From positions 83,548-147,547 of the forward strand of contig JAPLKL010000079.1 in NCBI GenBank assembly GCA_026388095.1: a DNA stretch of 64,000 bases, written 5' to 3'. Position 1 is the first letter of the stretch. Each line of letters begins with the position of its first letter. This document shows, in pieces, positions 49,181-56,690 of this stretch. The DNA is from Elusimicrobiota bacterium (GTDB taxonomy: Bacteria > Elusimicrobiota > Elusimicrobia > UBA1565 > UBA9628). A model generated the notes under the pieces. That model saw nothing but the letters and a program-made list of their open reading frames with translations. It did no database searches and had not been told where the DNA came from. A program made the translations under genes and the position numbers.

Positions 49181-51070
49181 ATGTCCATAAGAGCCAAACT
49201 CTCGCTGCTGCTCGTCGCATGCATCGCCCTTCCCCTCGGCCTCGCGGCGGGCCTCACCGTGGTCAACGCGCGCTGGGCCCTGCGCCAAGCGCGTCTCGCC
49301 GGCTTGGAGGCGGTGGCGGAGCTCAAGGTCACGCGCATCAGGGACTTCTTCCAGGAGCGCCACGCCGACATCGCGGAATTGGCTCGGAGCACGGCGCTGA
49401 CAGACCTCCTGAAATTCGCGGCGAGCCGCGGCGTCCAGACTTCCGATCGGGACTATCTCGCCCAGCGCGCCCGGCTGGGCAGGCGCCTGAGCGCGTTCCG
49501 GCTCCACCAGGATTATTCCGACATCATGTCTGCCACTGCGGACGGCATGGTGGTTTTCTGCGGGGATTCCAAGTACGAGGCCTGCGCCGTGGGCAGGACG
49601 CTCCCGTTGGGGCGGAAGGACCTGGAGGCGAGCCGCAAGGGAGTCTGGCTCGGCGACATAGATTGGAAGCCTTCGGGCCATGGGGCGAGCCCCCACATGC
49701 TGCTGGCCGCCCCCGTCCGCGACGAGGGGGGGCGGTTGCTGGGGGTGGTCGCGGCGAGCCTCAGCATGGGCCGGGTCTTCGCTCTCATCCAGGACAATAC
49801 CGGCCTGGGCCAGACCGGTGAGACCGTGGTCGGCCGCGGCACCGCCGATGGGATCGTGCTGCTGGCTCCCACCCGGTACGACCCCGGGGCGCTTTTCAAG
49901 ACCTTCACCAGGCGCGACGCCCGCGGCTCGCGGCTCTTCCCGATCCAGCGCGCGGTCAGCCATGAGCCCGGCTCCGGGCCGGCCATGGATTACCGCGGCG
50001 AAAAGGTCCTGGCCGCCTGGCGCTACATCCCGGAGCTGGACTGGGGCGTGGTGTCCAAGATCGACGCCGACGAGGCTTATGCCCCGGTCCGGCGCCTCAT
50101 GACGCTGACGCTGCTCCTGACCGCGCTTCTTCTTGGCCTGGGCGCGCTGGCCGCCTTCTTCGTGTCCGGCTCCGTGGTCCGCCCCCTGCGCGAGTTGCAG
50201 AGGGGCGCGCAAGCCATCGGTCAAGGCGAACACGACTGCGCCATCGAGCCCGCGTCCGGGGACGAGTTGGGACAGCTCGCGCAGGCCTTCAACCGGATGG
50301 CCCGGGACGTCAAGGAGAGCCAGTCCAAGCTGCGCGAGGCGGCCAAGCTGCGCACGGACCTCATCTCGCTGATCAACCACGAGTACGCCAACGGCCTCAC
50401 CAACATGAGGCTGGCCATGGGCCTCCTGCGCGCCACCGAGTCCGGCGTCCCGGATGAGACCAGGCGCAACGCCTACCAGGTCATGCTTCTGACGCTGGAG
50501 AAGCTCAAGGGCTACACCGCCAACTTCCTCAACCTGCACCGCTTGGAGTCCGGGCAGTTCGAGGCGGCCTTCCAGCCCATCGCCGTCCGCTCCGTACTGC
50601 TCGACGACCTGGTCACTCTGCGCCCTTTGGCCGAGGCCAAGCGGCAGAGCCTGACCTTGCAGGCCGGCCTGCCGGAGGACATGCCGGTCGCGGTCCGGGC
50701 CGACCCGGACTGCCTCTCGCTGATCATCAACAACCTGGTCACCAACGCGGTCAAGTACACCCCCGAGGGCGGCCGCATCGTCATCCGCGTCTCCTTGGAA
50801 AAGGGGCCCTTGCCCCGGGTGAGCTTCTCCATCGAGGACAACGGGATCGGCATCTCCGCAGAGGACCGCCAGCGCATCCTCCCCGGCTTCTACCGCACCA
50901 AGGAGGGCCAGCGGGCGGCCAAGGGCTTCGGGGTGGGCCTGCTGCTCGTGCGCAAGCTCCTCGAACAGCACGGCAGCCGGTTGGAGATAGCCAGCGAGCC
51001 CGGCCAGGGCTCCCGGTTCTCCTTCTCTTTGCCCGTCTGGACGCAAGAACCGGTTTCCCCGGCGTCCTGA
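49181..51070 (+). CDS. sensor histidine kinase with extracytoplasmic sensor and HAMP domain
   Basis: 629 residues. The first membrane helix (LSLLLVACIALPLGLAAGL) is followed by a periplasmic CACHE-type sensor of about 260 residues, a second helix (TLTLLLTALLLGLGALAAFF), HAMP (PLRELQRGAQAIGQGEHD), a phosphoacceptor helix with His in SLINHEYANGLTNM, and an ATPase domain (NNLVTNAVKYTPEGG, DNGIGIS, GFGVGLLLVRKLL). The H-box lacks the usual SHELRTPL wording. There is no response regulator nearby, so it is an orphan. It starts soon after TATAAT (49159-49164), giving a very short leader. Confidence 0.88.
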   Translation: MSIRAKLSLLLVACIALPLGLAAGLTVVNARWALRQARLAGLEAVAELKVTRIRDFFQERHADIAELARSTALTDLLKFAASRGVQTSDRDYLAQRARLGRRLSAFRLHQDYSDIMSATADGMVVFCGDSKYEACAVGRTLPLGRKDLEASRKGVWLGDIDWKPSGHGASPHMLLAAPVRDEGGRLLGVVAASLSMGRVFALIQDNTGLGQTGETVVGRGTADGIVLLAPTRYDPGALFKTFTRRDARGSRLFPIQRAVSHEPGSGPAMDYRGEKVLAAWRYIPELDWGVVSKIDADEAYAPVRRLMTLTLLLTALLLGLGALAAFFVSGSVVRPLRELQRGAQAIGQGEHDCAIEPASGDELGQLAQAFNRMARDVKESQSKLREAAKLRTDLISLINHEYANGLTNMRLAMGLLRATESGVPDETRRNAYQVMLLTLEKLKGYTANFLNLHRLESGQFEAAFQPIAVRSVLLDDLVTLRPLAEAKRQSLTLQAGLPEDMPVAVRADPDCLSLIINNLVTNAVKYTPEGGRIVIRVSLEKGPLPRVSFSIEDNGIGISAEDRQRILPGFYRTKEGQRAAKGFGVGLLLVRKLLEQHGSRLEIASEPGQGSRFSFSLPVWTQEPVSPAS

Positions 51071-51084
51071 CCCGGCGCGCCGCC

Positions 51085-52263
51085 TCAGTCTTTGGGGACT
51101 CGCGCACCTGCGCGATGGCGGCCGGAGGGCAAGGTGCGAGGACAGCGCAGGCTGAAGACGGTCCCTTCGGCCGCGGAAGAGACGAAGGAGACCTTGCCTC
51201 CCAGCCCGCGCTCGCCCAGGAGCTTCATGCTGTAGGTCCCCAGGCCGCGGCCCGAGCCCTTGGTGCTGAACGAGCGCTGAAAGACCTGGTATTGGGAGTC
51301 CTTCGGCATCACGCTGGGGTTGTGCACCCAGAAGATGACCGCGTCCGGCCCATCGCAACGGCAGCCCGCGGTGACCACGGCTCCCGGCGGCTCCGCCTCC
51401 AGGGCGTTCTTGAGCATGTTGCCCAGCACCCTCATGAGGAGAGGCCGGGCTGTGGCCAAGCGCGCGTCCTCGCAGTCAGGGGCTAGGCGAAGGGCGCGGT
51501 TGCGCCCCGCGGCCGAGGCCGCGTAGAGCTGGACCGCATCCTCGACCGCCTGCCGGGCCTGGAACCCGACCGGCTGCGGCCGCAGTTCCCCCTGCTCCAG
51601 CATGGTCAGCTCGCGCTGGGCGGTGATCTCCTCGATGATCCGGCCTGTCACTTTCCGAAGGATCTGGGCGTACTGCGCCGCCTTCTCTGGCGGGGCCTCC
51701 ACCAGCATCTCCACGTAGCCGAGCATGGCTCCGGCCGCGTTGAGCACGTCATGGAAGAAGATCCGCTCCAGGGCTTTGCGCAGGTTCTCATCGTGGATGT
51801 CCAGCATCGCGAAGATGGTGAACCTCTCGCCTCGGTGGGAGAAGGGAGTGGCCCAGACGCGCAGTTCCCAGCTCTCCTTCGGAGGGCGCGCGCGGATGCG
51901 GTACTCCCTGACCGCGGCCGTCGCTTCCAGGACGGCCGCGCAGGCCTGGGCTGCGCCGCAGGCCCGGCAATACTCCGTCGTGCCGCAGCCTCCCGGGGTC
52001 TCATGGGCATGCAGGCACCTCAGCAGCTCTCCCGGCCGCCAGCCCAGCCGGGCGGCATTCCCCTTGCCCATCACGGCGCGGAAGCTCTTGTTGCAGAAGA
52101 CCATCTGTCTGCTGGGGTTGAGGATGATGACCATGGCGGGGACCGTGTCGAGCATGGCCTTGATGTGGGGGGCAGCGAGCAGCAAAGAGTTCTGCCGGCG
52201 GACGATGCGCGCGGGCTCCCTCTCCGCGGGCAGGAATTCGGTGGCCAGGCTTTTGGTCGGCAT
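51085..52263 (-). CDS. PAS-domain histidine kinase, soluble
   Basis: 392 residues without membrane helices. A PAS domain (IKAMLDTVPAMVIILNPSRQMVFCN) carries a cysteine-rich insert (CLHAHETPGGCGTTEYCRACG). The phosphoacceptor region is FFHDVLNAAGAMLGYVEML, and the ATPase has GNMLKNALEAEPPG and a shortened lid, GSGRGLGTYSMKLLGERG. The insert could hold a metal or cluster for redox sensing (inference). It is convergent with the other kinase, ending 14 bases from it; no receiver-domain gene is close. Confidence 0.85.
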   Translation of the reverse strand: MPTKSLATEFLPAEREPARIVRRQNSLLLAAPHIKAMLDTVPAMVIILNPSRQMVFCNKSFRAVMGKGNAARLGWRPGELLRCLHAHETPGGCGTTEYCRACGAAQACAAVLEATAAVREYRIRARPPKESWELRVWATPFSHRGERFTIFAMLDIHDENLRKALERIFFHDVLNAAGAMLGYVEMLVEAPPEKAAQYAQILRKVTGRIIEEITAQRELTMLEQGELRPQPVGFQARQAVEDAVQLYAASAAGRNRALRLAPDCEDARLATARPLLMRVLGNMLKNALEAEPPGAVVTAGCRCDGPDAVIFWVHNPSVMPKDSQYQVFQRSFSTKGSGRGLGTYSMKLLGERGLGGKVSFVSSAAEGTVFSLRCPRTLPSGRHRAGARVPKD

Positions 52264-52309
52264 GCGCCCTCTCTTCCTGGAATGATAGCAAACCGGAATG
52301 GTGCGAGAG

Positions 52310-52663
52310 TCAAACCCCGGCTTGGAAGCGGCGCAGCAAAGTCAGCATCATCCGGCCGTCCGCGAACCTCACGCGGGCTCGGGCTTGGTAGGAGCCCGGC
52401 TCGATGTCGGACCAGTCGCACCACCAGAACCCGGAGCCATGGCGGCAGGGCAGCCAGGGTCCCTGGCCGATGCGCACCTCGACCGCCTGCGCTTTCCTGG
52501 GCGAGCTGATGCGCAGGGTGTAGTGGGCCGGGGCGACGGTCTCGCCTTCTTTGGGGAAATCTATGGCCGGCGCCTCTCCGGCCGCGGCGTCCGGCGGTTC
52601 CTGTCTCTGCGCAGAGTGCGGCGGGGTGTGTCGGCGTCTCATGTCTTCACCCTGGTGACTCAT
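52310..52663 (-). CDS. small Ig-like domain protein, unknown
   Basis: 117 residues. After a charged, proline-rich N-terminus comes a single beta-sandwich-like domain (HYTLRISSPRKAQAVEVRIG, GPWLPCRHGSGFWWCDWSDI, GSYQARARVRFADGRMML) similar in style to the Ig-like modules next to glycosidases. There is no signal peptide. ATG 52642, seven codons in, has a better ribosome site (AGGGTGA) and may be the true start. Possibly co-transcribed with the PAS kinase 46 bases downstream. Confidence 0.5.
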   Translation of the reverse strand: MSHQGEDMRRRHTPPHSAQRQEPPDAAAGEAPAIDFPKEGETVAPAHYTLRISSPRKAQAVEVRIGQGPWLPCRHGSGFWWCDWSDIEPGSYQARARVRFADGRMMLTLLRRFQAGV

Positions 52664-52956
52664 GGGCAGGAGACGGAGGCCTCGATGACATCCGCCTTAC
52701 CCTGGTTCTCTCAGTATAACAGCGCAGGGTCAGGAAAGCGTCAAGCGCGGCCGGCTCCCTTTGATTCTCGTTCGACGAAGGCCAACGGGGCGCTGCTGGG
52801 CGTGCGGGACCGCGCGGTGGGCGGCGGCTACAGCTTCGCGGTCTGAGGAACTCGGGGTCCTGCCGCCGGCCACCCCGCCGGGTGCTCGCTTTCGCTGCGC
52901 GCCCGGCGGGGTGCCCCGGCCGGCGTCACCCCTGGCCTACTAAGAGAAAGACTTTA
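52664..52956. other. intergenic region with a large GC-rich hairpin
   Basis: No gene is supported in these 293 bases. A 12-bp stem CACCCCGCCGGG (52871-52882) pairs with 52902-52913, extended outward by GCCGGC at 52865-52870 and 52919-52924 with a bulge. It lies 33 bases beyond the stop of the leftward SWIB gene and may end its transcript, although no U-run follows. A TATACT on the minus strand near 52715 may serve the Ig-like gene. Confidence 0.4.
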
Positions 52957-53202
52957 CTAGCTGAGGTGCTTGCTGACGAGCTTGGTCATCTCGAACATAT
53001 TGACCGTGCCCTTCCCGAAGACGGCCTTCAGGTTCTCGTCGGCGTTGATGTTGCGCTTGTTCTTGGTGTCCTGCAGCTTGTTCTTCTTGATGTAAGCCCA
53101 GAGTTTCTTGACCACTTCGGTGCGGGGAAGGGGCTTGGAGCCGACGACCTTGGCGAGCTCCGTGCTCGGGGTGAGTTCCTTCATGAAAGCGCTGTTGGCC
53201 AT
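52957..53202 (-). CDS. SWIB/MDM2-domain protein
   Basis: An 81-residue protein that is almost only a SWIB domain: FMKELTPSTELAKVVGSKPLPRTEVVKKLWAYIKKNKLQD and NINADENLKAVFGKGTVNMFEMTKLVSKHL. The fold is known from eukaryotic chromatin remodelers and from Chlamydia and some other bacteria, where DNA-associated roles are proposed. ATG 53202 follows AAAGGAGAG; the frame is open a few codons further upstream without a signal. Confidence 0.92.
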   Translation of the reverse strand: MANSAFMKELTPSTELAKVVGSKPLPRTEVVKKLWAYIKKNKLQDTKNKRNINADENLKAVFGKGTVNMFEMTKLVSKHLS

Positions 53203-53269
53203 TGTTGTTCTCTCCTTTAGGTCCGGACTGAGCATCAATTGTGCCTGATTTCTCGTCTCAGGTCAAGGC

Positions 53270-53842
53270 CTACCAGTTCTCGGCCGTGACCTCGTAATAG
53301 GCCTGCGGATGGGCGCAGGCCGGGCAGGCCGCCGGCGCGGCTTCGCCTTCATGGATGTAGCCGCAGTTTCGGCAGCGCCACTTGACCTTGGACTTCTTCT
53401 TGAAGACCGCTCCCGCTTCCACGCTGGCCAGCAGGCCTCGGTAGCGGCGTTCGTGCTGTTTCTCCGCCACGGAGATGGAATCGAAGAGCTTGGCCGCGGC
53501 TTCGAAGCCCTCGGAGCGCGCGGTCTTGGCGGAATCCGGATACAGGGAGCCCCACTCGTGCGCCTCCCCGGCCGCCGCGGCCTTGAGGTTCTCCGCAGTG
53601 GTTCCTACCTTCCCCGCCGGGAACAGGGCCTGGACCTGGGCCTCGCCGCCCTCGAGCAGGCTGAAGAAGCGCTTGGCGTGCTCTTTCTCCTGGTCGGCGG
53701 TCTCCTCGAAGGCCCAGGCGATCTGCTGAAAGCCTTCCTTGCGGGCCTGGCCGGCGAAATAAGTATAACGGTTGCGGGCCTGCGATTCTCCTGCGAACGC
53801 CCCGATGAGGTTCTTCTCCGTCTGGCTGCCTTTGAGCTGCAT
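53270..53842 (-). CDS. rubrerythrin
   Basis: 190 residues. The ferritin-like diiron domain has the two EXXH-type motifs (FAGESQARNRYTYFA and TADQEKEHAKRFF; SVAEKQHERRYRGL), and the C-terminal rubredoxin-like domain has CRNCGYIHEG...CPACAHPQAYY. It reduces hydrogen peroxide in anaerobes. AGGAGG lies before ATG. Complements the rubredoxin/flavodiiron pair at 37 kb. Confidence 0.95.
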   Translation of the reverse strand: MQLKGSQTEKNLIGAFAGESQARNRYTYFAGQARKEGFQQIAWAFEETADQEKEHAKRFFSLLEGGEAQVQALFPAGKVGTTAENLKAAAAGEAHEWGSLYPDSAKTARSEGFEAAAKLFDSISVAEKQHERRYRGLLASVEAGAVFKKKSKVKWRCRNCGYIHEGEAAPAACPACAHPQAYYEVTAENW

Positions 53843-53857
53843 GTTCGAGCCTCCTAT

Positions 53858-54748
53858 TCAATGCTTCAGGTTCTTGAAGCGGCGGTGGACCCAGAGCCAT
53901 TGCGAGGGGGTGGCGCGGATCATGTCCTCGATCTTGCCGACCAAGAGGGCGTTGGCCTTTTCCGGATCCTTGAGCACGTCCTTGAGTTCCAGCTCCGGGG
54001 AGAGGATGATGCGGATCCGGCCGTCGGGCTCGCGCTTCTGGGTGGCGGGAACTACGGCCGCGCCCGTGCGCACGGCCAGGGGGGCCACCGCGGCCAAGGT
54101 GTCCACCACTGTCCCGAAGAAAGGCGTGGGGCTGCCCATGGGCGGGGGCATGTACTGGTCCATGGCGAAGCCGATGCTTTCCCCGCGGCGCAGGGCCTTG
54201 AGGACCGCGGGCAAAGTCCTCGGCTGATAGACCCCCCGGCAGCCGGCCGAAAGGCGGCCGGCCTCGATCTGCAGGTGCAGCCATTCGGGCTTGAGGTGCC
54301 GGGTCACCAGGAGCAGGGGGATGCCGTGGAGCCCGCCGATGGCCAGCATCAGCTCCCAGTTGGCGAAATGGCCGGAGATGAACAGGACGCCCTTGCCGCG
54401 GGCGTTGGCCCTGCGCCAGTGCTCGAGACCCTCCAGAACCGTGATGCGGCCGGCATAGGTCCGGTAGTGGCCGGGGAAGGGGGAGAAGAAGTGCATGAGC
54501 TCCAGAGCGAGGATGCCGTAGTGGCGGTAGTTCTCGGCGAGCAGACCTTCGCGCTCGGTCGCTGAGAGCTCGGGCAGGCAGCGGGCCATGTTCTCGCGGC
54601 CTATGGGCTTGCGCTTCCAGTCCAGGGCGAAGAGGAGTCGGCCCAGGCCGCGGCCTAAAGTCACCTCCAGGCTCCGCGGCAGCAGGGAGACGGCCGTGCC
54701 CGCGCAGAACAGGGCCACGCGCAGGAGGGCCGAGAGGAAGGGGTTCAC
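53858..54748 (-). CDS. lipid A biosynthesis acyltransferase (LpxL/HtrB family)
   Basis: 296 residues, inner-membrane acyltransferase. A hydrophobic N-terminus (LSALLRVALFCAGTAVSLL) is followed by the LpxL-type RENMARCLPELS, the catalytic His/Asp-Glu zone FISGHFANWELMLA (the HxxxxE motif), and QYMPPPMGSPTPFFGT. It adds a secondary acyl chain to lipid A, implying an LPS-type outer membrane. The start is uncertain: GTG 54748 gives a normal N-terminus; ATG 54805 would place 19 codons inside a hairpin and is less likely. Confidence 0.88.
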   Translation of the reverse strand: MNPFLSALLRVALFCAGTAVSLLPRSLEVTLGRGLGRLLFALDWKRKPIGRENMARCLPELSATEREGLLAENYRHYGILALELMHFFSPFPGHYRTYAGRITVLEGLEHWRRANARGKGVLFISGHFANWELMLAIGGLHGIPLLLVTRHLKPEWLHLQIEAGRLSAGCRGVYQPRTLPAVLKALRRGESIGFAMDQYMPPPMGSPTPFFGTVVDTLAAVAPLAVRTGAAVVPATQKREPDGRIRIILSPELELKDVLKDPEKANALLVGKIEDMIRATPSQWLWVHRRFKNLKH

Positions 54749-54787
54749 GGAGGGATTATTGCAAATTCGGATGGCCACCCCCAACGG

Positions 54788-54845
54788 AACCGGCGGCCCC
54801 CTCATAGGGGGCCGCCGGTTGCGCGGAGCCCGTAGGGCTCCGCGC
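54788..54845. terminator. two adjacent GC-rich hairpins
   Basis: The first has a perfect 15-bp stem (54788-54802 with 54806-54820, loop CAT); the second a perfect 11-bp stem (54821-54831 with 54835-54845, loop GTA). They lie between the EF-Tu-like gene and the acyltransferase, both leftward. No U-run follows on either strand, so a Rho-independent stop is uncertain; mRNA protection or attenuation is also possible. Confidence 0.45.
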
Positions 54846-54870
54846 CATTCTACGGCAAGTCTCTTGCCTT

Positions 54871-55125
54871 TTAGGGTACGACCTTGAACACCTTGTCGTG
54901 CGGATGGACCTTGGCCGAGACCTTGATTCCCACCGAGTCGCCGGGCTTGGCGTCGGTCACGGGCTTGTGGTCCACCTGCATGGAGTCCACGACCTGCGTG
55001 ATGTCGTCATGCGCGCCGCGGATGTGGATGGTGTCGCCGACCTTGAGGGTGTCGCTCATAGCGATGACTCCCGCCGAGACGTGCGCGAAATAGTGCGTGA
55101 TCTTGCCGATCTCCTTTTCAGCCAT
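54871..55125 (-). CDS. EF-Tu domain 2-like stand-alone protein
   Basis: 84 residues resembling only the second (beta-barrel) domain of translation GTPases: GKITHYFAHVSAGVIAMSDTLKVGDTIHIRG, then QVVDSMQVDHKPVTDAKPGDSVGIKV. There is no G-domain. Short proteins of this type are annotated as translation-elongation-factor-like; their function is unknown. ATG 55125 is chosen because GGGAGG precedes it; the longer frame upstream covers the promoter. Confidence 0.8.
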   Translation of the reverse strand: MAEKEIGKITHYFAHVSAGVIAMSDTLKVGDTIHIRGAHDDITQVVDSMQVDHKPVTDAKPGDSVGIKVSAKVHPHDKVFKVVP

Positions 55126-55155
55126 GGTGCCTCCCGAATCCCTGTTTGTCATTAG

Positions 55156-55184
55156 AAGATATTTAATGGCCGCGCGCTTGTCAA
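55156..55184 (-). promoter_or_regulatory. sigma-70-type promoter
   Basis: The minus strand has TTGACA (55179-55184), a 17-nt spacer and TATCTT (55156-55161). The 30-base leader with GGGAGG leads to the EF-Tu-like gene. Confidence 0.65.
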
Positions 55185-55196
55185 TCCGCAAAGCGC

Positions 55197-55224
55197 GAGC
55201 CCCCGCCCTTGCGGGCGGGGGCTC
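55197..55224 (-). terminator. hairpin after the clostripain gene
   Basis: A 12-bp perfect stem (GAGCCCCCGCCC and complement) with a TTGC loop, 20 bases past the clostripain stop on the minus strand and just upstream of the next promoter. The following sequence is GCGCTTTGCGG, so the U-tract is poor. Confidence 0.5.
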
Positions 55225-55243
55225 TGTGCAACGGCTGCGTCGG

Positions 55244-56604
55244 TTATCTGGAGGCCTGCTTGTAGTAGTCGTCCCAGCCGCCTTCGTCGTCACCGCCGCC
55301 GTTGCTCGGGTCTTCCTTGATGTCCTTGACCCACTTGGCGAACTTGGCGTAGGAGCCGTCTTTGGCCCAGGCCAGCTCGTCGTAGCCGGCGTTGTAGCTG
55401 CCGCTGGGAACGTAGATGGCCAAGCCGAAGGCGTCCTTATACTTGCTGCCCGTGGCCGCGTTGGCGGTGATGACCTCGTTGGCCAGGAAGCTTTCGAGCT
55501 CGGCGCCCTTGCTCTTGACCGCCGCGTCCTTGGTCCCGGCGTCCACCAGCCGGAGGAAGTGCAGGAGGTCCTTGTTGTCGCTGTAGTAGAAGTGCTGGGC
55601 CTGGCTGCGCGCGGACTTGATGAGCGCGGTCTCGTTGGCCGCTATGGCCGCGTCGGACCAGGAGCCGAGCAAGGAGAGGAGCCGCGACAAGGCGGCGGAC
55701 TTGACCGCGGACTGGGTGGCGCCCCGGTTGATGCTGGTGTAGTGGGCGGTGTAGGCCTCGGCCGCGAGCTTGGCCAGCTCCGCGGCCGGCATGCCGGGCT
55801 TGGCCGTCAGCGGTCCCAGCAGCGCGTCGTAGGTGTAGCCGTCGCCCGGCTCGGTCTCTTCCGAGCCCACGACGTAGTCCGTGTAGCTGCGTATCTGGTA
55901 GCCGACCTCGGCCATCTGCATCAGGCAGGCGTCGGAGGCGTAGATGTCGAGCTTGCCCGCGGCGGCCAGGGCCGAGCCCATGTCCGGGGTGGTCATGTGG
56001 TTGCCGGACTCGTCATCGTAGGAGATCCCGCGCAGCCAATTGTCCTTGGAGAGGGCCAGGCTCTTCTGCCAGCCGCTGCCGTGGTTCCAGACGACGAGCA
56101 TGTAGTGCTTGGCCGGGGCGTTCTTCTTGGCCCAGCCGATGAAGTCCACCAGGTGCTTCCAATCGCCCATGTCGGCCTTGGGGATGTCCTGCAGGACGGG
56201 GCTGGAGATGTGGTTGACGTCGGCGTCCTTCTGGCGTCGGCGTCCTTCTGGATGATGTAGCGGCGCTGGCCGGTCCAGTCTCCGTCCGAGGAGTCATAGC
56301 CCTGGATGCGGCCCAGCTCCACGGCGATCTTGACCTTGTCCGTGGAACCGACCTTCTCCATCTCGTTGACGTCCCCGAGGCCGAACTGCTCGAGGTTGTT
56401 CTTGGCGTTGACGTAGACCATGACGGTCCACTCGGCCACGCCGGCCTTCGGGGCCTTGGCGACCTGGATGGGCTGGGCCTGGAGCGACGCGACGATGCCC
56501 TTGACGTCTACGCCCTGGTCGAAATCGATCTTCTCCGCGGCGGCGAACCCGGCGCAGAAGAAGGCTGCGGCGACGGCGAGTGCGGCTATCCCTCTTTTGG
56601 ACAT
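55244..56604 (-). pseudogene. clostripain-family (C11) cysteine peptidase, frameshifted by a 17-bp duplication
   Basis: A secreted C11 peptidase in two frames. The 5' part (MSKRGIAALAVAAAFFCAGF signal, then VAEWTVMVYVNAKNNLEQFGLGDVNEME) reads to QKDAD. The 3' part carries the catalytic His in VVWNHGSGW and Cys in DIYASDACLMQMAEVGYQ. A perfect 17-bp tandem repeat at 56218-56251 separates them; removing one copy restores DADVNHISSPVLQDIPKAD in frame. The gene therefore looks recently broken, or switchable, or affected by an assembly error. With the repeat removed it would encode about 447 residues, normal for the family. TATAAT lies upstream of the start. Confidence 0.85.
56218..56251. repeat. 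perfect 17-bp tandem duplication
   Basis: CGTCGGCGTCCTTCTGG occurs twice head to tail (56218-56234 and 56235-56251). Seventeen is not a multiple of three, so it shifts the clostripain reading frame. Confidence 0.95.
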
Positions 56605-56690
56605 TCTTCCCCCATTAGGTGCGGACTAGCCCGGATTATAACATAGAAAACGGGACTTTCGACCCAGGGTGGGGGTAGGCCTTCCGGCCC

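Noticed and set aside
52744..52846. Plus-strand frame ending in a Gly-rich GGGYSFAV peptide
   Set aside because: No start, ribosome site or homology; possibly a gene remnant, but unsupported.
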